A stretch of DNA of 6,247 nucleotides from Ghiorsea sp. (GCA_021772875.1 JAJFLD010000195.1:1-6247), one strand, 5' to 3'. Positions 1-6,247 are shown, counted from the first letter of the stretch. Notes: generated by a model not told the origin, from the letters alone. A program made the numbers and translations.

Positions 1-66
1 ATACGGGTGAAAGGCGCGTTTTCGCGAAAGCAGGGTTTCTTTTCACGTTTATTTGGAGGGAAATAG
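1..66 (+). CDS. C-terminal end of an upstream protein (partial, unidentified)
   Basis: Reading from base 1 in frame 1, the sequence is open for 21 codons and stops at TAG 64-66, two bases before the ATG of the FHA gene. The deduced tail is basic and ends in GFFSRLFGGK, a style common at protein C-termini. The next gene's ribosome binding site lies inside this reading frame, so the two would be translationally coupled and in one operon. An alternative upstream frame (frame 3) also stays open and ends at TGA 69-71, overlapping the FHA ATG as ATGA; its deduced residues look less like a natural C-terminus. No domain can be recognised in so short a piece. A Ser/Thr phosphatase or kinase would suit an FHA neighbour, but that is a guess. 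Confidence 0.42.
   Translation: MRVKGAFSRKQGFFSRLFGGK
55..60 (+). promoter_or_regulatory. Ribosome binding site of the FHA gene
   Basis: GGAGGG at 55-60 is a strong Shine-Dalgarno match seven bases before ATG 68. It decides the start: the reading frame could be extended to a TTG at 53, but that would put the Shine-Dalgarno inside the coding region and leave the TTG without one. Confidence 0.75.
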
Positions 67-67
67 G

Positions 68-796
68 ATGAGTTGTAAACTTATTTTAAAATTCAAGGAT
101 GCAGTAATTTCTGAATTCGAGCTTAACCAAGAAGAGACAACCATTGGCCGAAAAGAAGAAAATACAATTCCTATTGATAATTTGGCAGTCAGTAGCCGCC
201 ATGCTCGGGTCCTGAAAATAGGCAAGAAAATTATTTTAGAAGACTTAGGTAGTACTAATGGCACACAAATAAACGGTAAAGATGTGACCAAACATATCCT
301 CAAACATGGTGATGTGATTACGGTTGGTAAACATACGTTGAGTTTTGTATCTTTGGAAGAAAATGTATCTCAGCCAGAACATGTGCAAGAAGAGGCTGAA
401 AAAGATATGGATAAAACCATGATTATCAGCTCATCAGCACGTGAAGACATGATGGCAAAGGCCGGTATGGCGCCCATAACTGCACCGGATGAAATGGTGT
501 TGGGTAGTATCCAATATTTATCCGGGCCACTGATGGGAAAAAGTGTGGAGTTGAAAGCTTCATTAACCAGCATGGGTAAGGGTGATAATTGTAAGATCAA
601 AGTAAAAGGGCTGCTGGTTGGTAAACAGGCCGCAGTTTTTACACGGCGCCCAACAGGCTATCACTTGACGCACCTTGAAGGCATAAGTAAAACAAGGGTC
701 AATGGAGATGTTATAACGAGCTCACCAAGAGTGTTGAAAGATGGTGATATCATTGAGCTTAGTGATATGAAAATGCAATTCTTTATTAAAAAATAA
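68..796 (+). CDS. FHA-domain protein with a second, degenerate FHA-like domain
   Basis: This 242-residue cytoplasmic protein has no signal peptide or membrane segment. Residues about 3-95 form a canonical forkhead-associated domain, the fold that binds phosphothreonine peptides. G27-R28, the S42/S43..H45 stretch and S62-T63-N64-G65 are the family's conserved binding positions and all are present. Residues about 96-145 are an acidic, probably flexible linker containing DKTMII (T117). Residues about 146-241 look like a second FHA fold (GKGDN at 170-174, VNGD at 211-214, LKDGDIIEL at 223-231). There GR becomes GK, the SSRH positions become VGKQ, and the first NG is missing, so phosphopeptide binding is doubtful. 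ATG 68 is chosen over an in-frame TTG at 53 because of its Shine-Dalgarno. The gene is probably coupled to the upstream gene and is convergent with purL. The role is likely an adaptor in Ser/Thr phospho-signalling; the partner kinase and target are not visible. The FHA assignment is firm, the cellular role is not. Confidence 0.88.
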   Translation: MSCKLILKFKDAVISEFELNQEETTIGRKEENTIPIDNLAVSSRHARVLKIGKKIILEDLGSTNGTQINGKDVTKHILKHGDVITVGKHTLSFVSLEENVSQPEHVQEEAEKDMDKTMIISSSAREDMMAKAGMAPITAPDEMVLGSIQYLSGPLMGKSVELKASLTSMGKGDNCKIKVKGLLVGKQAAVFTRRPTGYHLTHLEGISKTRVNGDVITSSPRVLKDGDIIELSDMKMQFFIKK

Positions 797-822
797 CTTC
801 ATAAGAAACATGAAAATCAATC

Positions 823-868
823 AAAACACCCTGATGTTCTAAAGACCATCAGGGTGTTTTTGTTTTTT
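823..868. terminator. Hairpin terminator between the convergent FHA and purL genes
   Basis: A 14-bp perfect stem (823-836 pairing with 847-860, core ACACCCTGATG) encloses a 10-base loop. On the plus strand it is followed by TTTTTGTTTTTT (857-868), so it should stop FHA-gene transcription. On the minus strand it lies just past the purL stop and is followed by a short TTTT and a T-rich run, so it can plausibly serve purL too. It occupies most of the 76-base gap between the two genes. Confidence 0.9.
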
Positions 869-872
869 CAGT

Positions 873-3800
873 CTAAGCTAACCAAACACGTGCATTCCTA
901 AACATACGAAGCCACGCGCCATCTTCTTCATTTCTTTTGGGATAATAAGAAAACTGAGTGTTTCGGAACAAACGTTCTGGGTGTGGCATCATAATATTGA
1001 ATCGCCCATCGCTATTGGTGAAGGCAGTTAAGCCTTCGGGAGAGCCGTTGGGGTTGGCTGGGTAGGAAGTTGCGGCTCCTTGCCCATCTGTATCCAGATA
1101 ACGCATCATGGCATGGACATGCCGTTGCTGGTCTAAGGTATTAAATGTTGCTTTACCTTCGCCATGGGCGACAACCAAAGGAAGCTTTGAGCCTTGCATG
1201 CCTTGCATCAACATAGAAGGTGATTCCATGACTTCAACCATCAACAATCGTGCCTCAAATTGCTCTGAAAGATTACGCTCAAATGTTGGCCAAAGTTCGG
1301 CGCCTGGAATCATAGCTTTGAGTTGACTCATCATTTGGCAACCATTACATACACCCAAAGCAAAGCTATCATCGCGAGCGAAAAAATTTTGGAATGTATC
1401 ACTTGCTCTGGGGTTGAATTTCACAGAGTTTGCCCAGCCACGACCTGCGCCAAGCACATCACCAAATGAAAACCCACCGCAAGCAACCAAACCTTGGAAA
1501 TCATCCAAACTGATTCTACCTTCGATTAAATCAGACATATGCACATCAACCGCAGTGAAACCTGCTTTATCAAAAGCAGCAGCCATTTCAACTTGACCAT
1601 TCACACCCTGTTCACGCAACACAGCCATTTTAGGACGCGTTGTGTTGATAAACGGCGCACTAATATTTTCGTTTACATCATAGTTGAGCTCTGTAAATAA
1701 ACCCTTATCATTTGTGTCGGTGATGGCTTCAAATGCTTGTTTTGCGCATTGTGGGTTATCACGTAGGTTTGTCAGCTGATAGGATGTTTCACTCCAAACT
1801 TGTTGCAAGGTAAGAATATTTTCATCCATGATGGTTTTTTGAGCTGCGGAGATATGTAATTGCATATCATCGTTTGGGCTACCAATCAGCATGCTGCAAT
1901 CATTTAAACCTGCAGTGGCCAACTGCGTGAATACCTGTTCACGATGTTGGCGTTTGATTTGAATCACGGCCCCCAACTCTTCAGCGAATAAAATAGCTAA
2001 AGCATCCTCACCAATCGCATCAAGATGGATATTAATACCAGTGCGTCCTGCAAAAGCCATCTCAGCTAGGGTGGTAAACAAACCACCATCTGATCTATCA
2101 TGATACGCAAGCAATAAACCTTGTTCATTGAGTTGTTGGATGAGCTTAAAGAAGCTAGCAAACAATGTTGGGTCATCAAGGTCAGGCGTTTCAGTGCCCG
2201 TGCTATTGTAAACTTGGGCAAGTGCAGAGCCGCCCAAACGATTTTTACCTTGGCCTAAATCCAAAAGTATTAAATCCGTATCACCAACATCGGTTTGCAA
2301 TTGCGGGGTTAATGTTTTGCGAATATCAACAACAGGTGAAAATGCAGATATAATTAAAGAAAGTGGGGAAACCATTTCACGTTTTTCACCCTTTTCTTGC
2401 CAAACGGATTTCATGGATAATGAATCTTTGCCTACAGGAATGGAGATACCAAGTTGTGGGCAAAGTGCCATGCCAACGGCTTTGACAGTATCATATAGAG
2501 CGGCATCTTCGCCCTCGTGACCACATGCTGCCATCCAGTTGGCAGAGAGTTTAATGTCGCCGATGTTTTTAATATTGGCGGCAGCAATATTCGTTAAAGC
2601 TTCACCAATGGCCAGTCGCCCTGAGGCTGGTGCATTGAGTACCGCAACCGGTGTGCGTTCACCCATTGCCATGGCTTCACCAGTGTAATGGGTGAAATCC
2701 GTTGCGGTGACTGCAACATCGGATACTGGAACTTGCCAAGGTCCGACCATTTGATCGCGCGCGACTAGCCCTGTTACAGTTCGGTCACCAATGGTAATCA
2801 GAAATGATTTACTGGCCACTGCAGGTAAACGCAAAATACGCAAAGCTGCTTCTTTTATAGAGATATGTTTTGTCTCAAGGGTTATGGATTTGGGTTGGAT
2901 GTGTGTAACATCACGCAACATTTTGGGTGGTTTACCCAGTAATGTTGTCAACGATAGTTGAACAGGGTCTTCTCCCAACAAAGAATCTTCAACATGTAAA
3001 TCACCATCATCGGTTGCTTCGCCGAGCACGGCAAACAAACAGCGCTCGCGCTCGCACATGGCTGTGAATGCGGCGAGAGAATCGGGCGCAATAGCCAGTA
3101 CATAACGTTCTTGAGCTTCATTGCACCAAATTTGCATAGGGCTCATGCTTGATTCCATATTATGGACTTTGCGCAAATCGAAATGCCCACCACGACCTGC
3201 ATCATGAATCAATTCAGGCACAGCATTGGATAACCCACCAGCACCAATATCATGGATAAAAAGGATGGGGTTTAAATTACCCATTTGCCAGCAGCGATCC
3301 AAAACTTCTTGGCAGCGGCGCTCCATTTCTGGATTGCCCCGTTGCACAGAGTCAAAGTCTAAAGACTCCGCATTTGAACCTGTATCCATACTAGAAGCAG
3401 CCCCGCCACCCAAACCAATCAGCATAGCTGGGCCACCAAGCTGGATGACCAAAGAACCAGCGGGCACATCGCTTTTGAAAACATGGCGGGCATCAATGTT
3501 GCCCACGCCACCTGCCAGCATGATGGGTTTATGATAACCTTTCAAATCACCAGCCACATTTTGTTCGTAAGTCCTAAAGTAACCATTGATATTGGGGCGA
3601 CCAAATTCATTATTAAAAGCAGCAGCGCCAATGGGTCCTTCAAGCATAATGTTTAAGGCAGACTCTGTGCGTTCAGGTTTACCAAAATTTTCTTCCCATG
3701 GTTGCTCAAAGCCAGGGATTTGTAAGTTGGAAACAGTAAAACCACATAATCCTGCTTTGGGTTTTGAGCCTATGCCTGTGGCACCTTCGTCGCGAATTTC

Positions 3801-4739
3801 ACCGCCTGAGCCAGTTGCAGCACCAGCAAAAGGCGAAATGGCGGTTGGATGATTGTGTGTTTCCACTTTCATTAGGATGTGTGTGGTATCGTCATGAGCT
3901 GTATAAGTGCCGTCGGTATTGGGGTAAAAACGTTTGGATTTTCCGCCTTCAATCACGGATGAATTATCTGAATAGGCGACAATTGTACCCTTAGGTGAAG
4001 TTTTGTGTGTATGACGAATCATGGAGAACAAAGACATATCCATGGTTTGGCCATCAATTTTCCAATCAGCATTGAATATTTTGTGGCGGCAATGTTCGGA
4101 GTTGGCTTGGGCAAACATCATCAATTCGGCATCGGTAGGGTTGCGGCGAAGGGCCAAAAAATTCTCTAATAAATACTCAATCTCATCATCAGCCAAAGCT
4201 AGGCCAAGTTGGATGTTTGCTTGTTCAAGTGCTTTGCGCCCATCTTTTAATATGTCGATATAAACCAAAGATTTGGCAGGTTGATGTTGAAACAGCTGGT
4301 GCAGATCAGCAGTAGAATTTAAAACAGATTCTGTCATACGGTCGTGAATCATGGCTGGGATATGTTCAGCGCTACTTTGCATCTCATACATGATGCCACG
4401 CTCGATACGTATGATTTCATGCAAGCCGCAAAGCTGAGTGATATCAGTAGCTTTGGAAGACCAAGGGGAAATCGTGCCAATGCGTGGTGTAACAATCAAT
4501 GCATGTATTTCTTCTTCCAGATGTTGTGTATCAAACCCAAGGAGCTGATTCAATTGTAGCTGATGTTGTTTATGCCAAGCCGTAGTTACTTCTACTATAT
4601 ATATATAGTTGGCTTGAAGATGATTGATTTGAAGTTGGGTGCACAGCTTGCGATGACGAAAGTCAGACAAGGCAGGTTGACCTTTTAAAATGATAAGTGA
4701 GAGATGGTTAGATTGAGACATGCGACGAACTATAATCAT
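873..4739 (-). CDS. purL: Phosphoribosylformylglycinamidine synthase, single-chain type
   Basis: This enzyme (FGAM synthase, EC 6.3.5.3) catalyses the fourth step of de novo purine synthesis, converting FGAR, glutamine and ATP to FGAM in the cytoplasm. At 1288 residues it matches the usual ~1300 of the large proteobacterial PurL, so no separate PurS/PurQ is needed. Visible parts in order: the N-terminal domain (ILKGQPALSDFR, TPRIGTISPWSSKATDI at 84-100); the synthetase signature NSEHCRHK at 213-220, where H216 matches the proposed catalytic His of the family; KVETHNHPTAISPF at 291-304 and GSGGEIRDEGATG at 310-322; the second AIRS-like half including AYHDRSDGGL at 878-887; and the C-terminal class I glutaminase from about 1036, with nucleophile C1131 in GVCNGCQMM and H1253/E1255 in PHPE. 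No frameshift or missing catalytic residue is seen. The start is uncertain: ATG 4739 has a weak AGAG four bases upstream, while ATG 4721 (residue 7) has no Shine-Dalgarno. It is transcribed away from cyc2. Confidence 0.98.
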   Translation of the reverse strand: MIIVRRMSQSNHLSLIILKGQPALSDFRHRKLCTQLQINHLQANYIYIVEVTTAWHKQHQLQLNQLLGFDTQHLEEEIHALIVTPRIGTISPWSSKATDITQLCGLHEIIRIERGIMYEMQSSAEHIPAMIHDRMTESVLNSTADLHQLFQHQPAKSLVYIDILKDGRKALEQANIQLGLALADDEIEYLLENFLALRRNPTDAELMMFAQANSEHCRHKIFNADWKIDGQTMDMSLFSMIRHTHKTSPKGTIVAYSDNSSVIEGGKSKRFYPNTDGTYTAHDDTTHILMKVETHNHPTAISPFAGAATGSGGEIRDEGATGIGSKPKAGLCGFTVSNLQIPGFEQPWEENFGKPERTESALNIMLEGPIGAAAFNNEFGRPNINGYFRTYEQNVAGDLKGYHKPIMLAGGVGNIDARHVFKSDVPAGSLVIQLGGPAMLIGLGGGAASSMDTGSNAESLDFDSVQRGNPEMERRCQEVLDRCWQMGNLNPILFIHDIGAGGLSNAVPELIHDAGRGGHFDLRKVHNMESSMSPMQIWCNEAQERYVLAIAPDSLAAFTAMCERERCLFAVLGEATDDGDLHVEDSLLGEDPVQLSLTTLLGKPPKMLRDVTHIQPKSITLETKHISIKEAALRILRLPAVASKSFLITIGDRTVTGLVARDQMVGPWQVPVSDVAVTATDFTHYTGEAMAMGERTPVAVLNAPASGRLAIGEALTNIAAANIKNIGDIKLSANWMAACGHEGEDAALYDTVKAVGMALCPQLGISIPVGKDSLSMKSVWQEKGEKREMVSPLSLIISAFSPVVDIRKTLTPQLQTDVGDTDLILLDLGQGKNRLGGSALAQVYNSTGTETPDLDDPTLFASFFKLIQQLNEQGLLLAYHDRSDGGLFTTLAEMAFAGRTGINIHLDAIGEDALAILFAEELGAVIQIKRQHREQVFTQLATAGLNDCSMLIGSPNDDMQLHISAAQKTIMDENILTLQQVWSETSYQLTNLRDNPQCAKQAFEAITDTNDKGLFTELNYDVNENISAPFINTTRPKMAVLREQGVNGQVEMAAAFDKAGFTAVDVHMSDLIEGRISLDDFQGLVACGGFSFGDVLGAGRGWANSVKFNPRASDTFQNFFARDDSFALGVCNGCQMMSQLKAMIPGAELWPTFERNLSEQFEARLLMVEVMESPSMLMQGMQGSKLPLVVAHGEGKATFNTLDQQRHVHAMMRYLDTDGQGAATSYPANPNGSPEGLTAFTNSDGRFNIMMPHPERLFRNTQFSYYPKRNEEDGAWLRMFRNARVWLA
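4594..4609. repeat. Palindromic (TA)6 tract inside purL
   Basis: ACTATATATATATAGT is a perfect 16-base palindrome built around six TA units. It lies within purL codons for residues about 44-49 (NYIYIV). The encoded peptide fits the usual PurL N-terminal domain, so the tract is tolerated by the protein. Gain or loss of one TA unit would shift the frame. Confidence 0.8.
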
Positions 4740-4785
4740 AAAACTCTAAAATTCGATATTAACTTCATCTAGCCCTAGTTTTGCG

Positions 4786-4814
4786 TTTATAAATTGAATG
4801 CAAGTTGATGTGGC
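4786..4814 (-). promoter_or_regulatory. Candidate sigma70-type promoter for purL
   Basis: On the minus strand, TATAAA (4791-4786) matches the -10 consensus at five of six positions. GCCACA (4814-4809), 17 bases upstream, matches TTGACA at three of six. The start site would be near 4779, giving a leader of about 40 bases before ATG 4739. The TTTATAAA core is self-complementary, so it could equally be read as a -10 on the plus strand, but no -35 fits there. This is a consensus match by eye only. Confidence 0.33.
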
Positions 4815-4857
4815 ATAAATACACACTGTTGAGCGAGTTGGATTGACGCATAAGTGT

Positions 4858-4934
4858 TTTCCAAGGAATGTTCGTCCCGTTGTAATGGGAGACTAGGGGT
4901 ATTCGAAAGGTTCGAGTATATCACTGGGAGGAAG
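4858..4934 (+). other. Hairpin-rich stretch upstream of cyc2, possible leader RNA
   Basis: The 276-base gap between purL and cyc2 contains no supportable gene. Its middle shows three possible pairings on the plus strand. Bases 4900-4907 (TATTCGAA) pair with 4911-4918 (TTCGAGTA) across a three-base loop, with one G-U pair. TCCCG 4875-4879 pairs with TGGGA 4886-4890 across a six-base loop. TTTCC 4858-4862 can pair with GGAAG 4930-4934, enclosing the other two like a three-way junction. I do not recognise it as a known riboswitch: the c-di-GMP, preQ1 and fluoride consensus cores that I compared do not fit. Whether it is transcribed is unknown. It could also be DNA carrying regulator sites or simply chance structure. 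Confidence 0.3.
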
Positions 4935-4962
4935 TTGCGATAAAAAACACACACATGGTGAA

Positions 4963-4991
4963 TTCATTTTTTTGAGTGAGCCAAATAAAAT
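4963..4991 (+). promoter_or_regulatory. Candidate proximal promoter for cyc2
   Basis: TAAAAT at 4986-4991 matches the -10 consensus at five of six positions. TTCATT at 4963-4968, 17 bases upstream, is a weak -35 (three of six). A start near 4998 would give a leader of about 18 bases that still includes the AGGA ribosome binding site. The region is very A/T-rich, so other -10 matches exist: TAAAAT 4991-4996, and TACAAT 4996-5001 with TTGAGT 4972-4977 at an 18-base spacing. A more distal promoter would place the 4858-4934 hairpins in the mRNA. The choice cannot be made by eye. Confidence 0.3.
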
Positions 4992-5001
4992 AAAATACAA
5001 T

Positions 5002-5005
5002 AGGA
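5002..5005 (+). promoter_or_regulatory. Ribosome binding site of cyc2
   Basis: AGGA at 5002-5005 lies ten bases before ATG 5016, slightly long but usable. It supports ATG 5016, as does the signal peptide that begins right there with MKK. Confidence 0.65.
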
Positions 5006-5015
5006 TGTTAAACAC

Positions 5016-6173
5016 ATGAAGAAAATTATTCTTTCTGCTGCTTCTCTAGCTGTTGCTGCTGTTGCTTCTGTATCAGTTGCTCCAACAACTTCTGAAGCAG
5101 TTCCAGCATTTGCACGTCAAACTGGCGCTGCATGCTTAAACTGCCATTTCCAAAGCTTTCCAGGCATCAATGCTTTTGGTCGTTCATTTAAAATGAACTC
5201 ATTCACTGATGGTGGCCAAGACATGATTGAAGATGACATGTTGTCTATTCCAGCTTCATTGAATGTAACTTTGGTATTCCGTCCTCAATTGGTAGCTGAA
5301 AAAACTGATGGCGTAAAAGCAAATTCAATCGCAGCTACTGCAGACCAAGTAGTATTGGTTGGTGGTAAAGTTGGCGCTAATACTGGTGCATTTGTTGAAA
5401 TCGACACAACTGGTGGCGGATTCGCAAACTCACAAATGTTCAATTCTTGGGACATGGGCGATCTTAAAGCTGGCGTAGCTTATTATAACACTGGTTTTGG
5501 TGAAGATGCTGGTCTTCAATTGATGAACGTTTGGGGTCAACATGGTGGTTTGATGGCTGGTAAAAGCCTTTCAATCAACAACAGCATGGGCGCTGCAGGT
5601 AACACAATCGGTTTCTCTGGTTGGGTTGGTAATGAAATGTGGCAAGCACAGCTTGGTTTTGTAGATCCTGCTGGCACAGCTGCTTCATTCAAATTAGCGC
5701 CTATGGTTCGCGCTACTGGTTTCTTTGAAGCTGGCGATTTTGAATTGGGTGCTGGTCTGATTGCTGTTAGTGGTACTCCAAACAGCTCACTTACTGAAGC
5801 AAAACGTACTGGTGTTGACTTCCAAGCACAAGGTGAAGTAGGCGATGCACAAATTGGTGTTTATGTAGATTATGCAACAGCACCTAAATCTACTGCAACA
5901 AAAGCTAACTTCTACAATGCTTCAACAACAGACGCTCGTACTGGTTTCTCTTTGCGCGCAACTGTGAAACCAACGCATACTTGGGTATTCCTAGCTGGTC
6001 TAGGTCAAGACAAAACAGGAACTCAAAAAATTGCTAAAGTAAAAGTTGCAGCTGAATATGAAGTGTATCAAAACTTTGTGATTGCTTTGATTCAAGATTC
6101 AGTAAAAACAACAAATACTGGCACTAGCACTAAAACAGATACAACAACACTTGACATCGAATTCTTGATGTAA
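5016..6173 (+). CDS. cyc2: Cyc2-type outer-membrane cytochrome-porin, probable Fe(II) oxidase
   Basis: This 385-residue protein begins with a clear Sec signal peptide (MKK, hydrophobic core to ~22, likely cleavage after SEA at 28). The mature N-terminus holds one c-type heme site, C40-L-N-C43-H44, inside the Cyc2 signature: FARQTG 32-37, FQ 45-46, FP 48-49, FGRSFK 54-59. These are the only two cysteines seen. From about residue 80 the chain is Gly-rich with alternating polar/apolar segments, as in a beta-barrel (SLNVTLVFRP 81-90, and near the end FSLRATV, VKVAAEYEV, FVIALIQD). Known Cyc2 proteins are heme-porin fusions that take electrons from Fe(II) at the outer membrane and pass them to periplasmic carriers. 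Length is on the short side for the family (about 400-490), and the last residue is Met rather than Phe. Alanine codons are almost all GCT/GCA, unlike purL, suggesting high expression. The family call is strong; iron as the substrate is inferred. Confidence 0.92.
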   Translation: MKKIILSAASLAVAAVASVSVAPTTSEAVPAFARQTGAACLNCHFQSFPGINAFGRSFKMNSFTDGGQDMIEDDMLSIPASLNVTLVFRPQLVAEKTDGVKANSIAATADQVVLVGGKVGANTGAFVEIDTTGGGFANSQMFNSWDMGDLKAGVAYYNTGFGEDAGLQLMNVWGQHGGLMAGKSLSINNSMGAAGNTIGFSGWVGNEMWQAQLGFVDPAGTAASFKLAPMVRATGFFEAGDFELGAGLIAVSGTPNSSLTEAKRTGVDFQAQGEVGDAQIGVYVDYATAPKSTATKANFYNASTTDARTGFSLRATVKPTHTWVFLAGLGQDKTGTQKIAKVKVAAEYEVYQNFVIALIQDSVKTTNTGTSTKTDTTTLDIEFLM

Positions 6174-6206
6174 GTTTGTATTATCCATCTTTCTTGATGG
6201 TTTGAG

Positions 6207-6235
6207 AAAAGGGAGCCTTCGGGCTCCCTTTTTTT
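6207..6235 (+). terminator. UUCG-capped intrinsic terminator after cyc2
   Basis: GGGAGCC (6211-6217) pairs with GGCTCCC (6222-6228) across a TTCG loop closed by C-G, the very stable UUCG tetraloop. Flanking AAAA/TTTT extends the stem to 11 bp, and a run of seven T (6229-6235) follows. It lies 33 bases past the cyc2 stop. A smaller stem, CCATC 6185-6189 with GATGG 6196-6200, precedes it. The remaining bases to the window end contain no recognisable gene. Confidence 0.95.
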
Positions 6236-6247
6236 GTATCTGATATT

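Noticed and set aside
49..600. Minus-strand open frames of 76-84 codons across the FHA gene
   Set aside because: Antisense to a clear FHA domain; no family resemblance or initiation signals.
1108..4559. Several plus-strand open frames of 60-102 codons inside purL
   Set aside because: They are antisense shadows of a continuous, strongly conserved PurL frame, with no Shine-Dalgarno or recognisable domains.
4769..4778. CTAGCCCTAG paired CTAG tetramers as an operator
   Set aside because: Too short to support a regulator site, and no matching copy elsewhere in the window.
4779..4790. PurR-like half site (ACGCAAAAC on the minus strand) near the purL promoter
   Set aside because: Only one half resembles the gamma-proteobacterial PurR box; the inverted second half is absent.
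4908..4926. tRNA or tmRNA T-loop-like GGTTCGAGT
   Set aside because: The bases on either side do not form a T-stem, and no acceptor or anticodon arm is found; the TTCGA instead pairs with TTCGAA just upstream.
4925..4938. Sigma54-like promoter TGGGAGGAAGTTGC upstream of cyc2
   Set aside because: The GG and GC elements are separated by 9 bases instead of the required 10, and the CAC after TGG is missing; sigma54 spacing is strict.
4967..4973. Run of seven T before cyc2 as an attenuator terminator
   Set aside because: No stable GC-containing stem directly precedes it; only the self-complementary TGAATTCA and weak A-T pairings are available.
4955..4975. Mini-ORF MVNSFF before cyc2, as a leader peptide
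   Set aside because: Only six codons, with no Shine-Dalgarno at a usable distance (GGGAGGAAG ends about 20 bases upstream); likely chance.

Overview
The window most likely comes from an AT-leaning, Gram-negative, iron-oxidising proteobacterium. A marine or neutrophilic Zetaproteobacterium (Mariprofundus- or Ghiorsea-like) is my best guess. The clues are a Cyc2-type fused cytochrome-porin with the FARQTGxxCxxCHFQ...FGRxFK heme signature, a single-chain proteobacterial PurL, and moderate-to-low GC. The taxon is an inference; Cyc2 homologues also occur in Gallionellaceae, acidithiobacilli and some bacteria not known to oxidise iron.

Layout: (1) Bases 1-66 hold the probable last 21 codons of an upstream plus-strand gene, running directly into (2) a 242-residue FHA-domain protein (68-796, +). 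It has one canonical FHA domain, a linker with a possible phospho-threonine motif, and a second, degenerate FHA-like domain. (3) A strong hairpin with T-tracts (823-868) separates this convergent pair. (4) purL (873-4739, -) encodes full-length phosphoribosylformylglycinamidine synthase with synthetase and glutaminase catalytic residues intact. (5) A 276-base divergent intergenic region (4740-5015) carries a possible purL promoter, a possible cyc2 promoter and a hairpin-rich stretch that could be a leader RNA. (6) cyc2 (5016-6173, +) encodes a secreted monoheme outer-membrane cytochrome-porin with codon use typical of a highly expressed gene. (7) A UUCG-capped terminator (6207-6235) ends it.

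The three main genes do not form one pathway. PurL is housekeeping purine synthesis. The FHA protein belongs to Ser/Thr phospho-signalling and is probably co-transcribed with whatever lies to its left. The cyc2 gene looks like an independent, strongly expressed unit for extracellular electron uptake, probably Fe(II) oxidation, and is the most interesting item here. I see no mobile element, CRISPR array, tRNA or rRNA.
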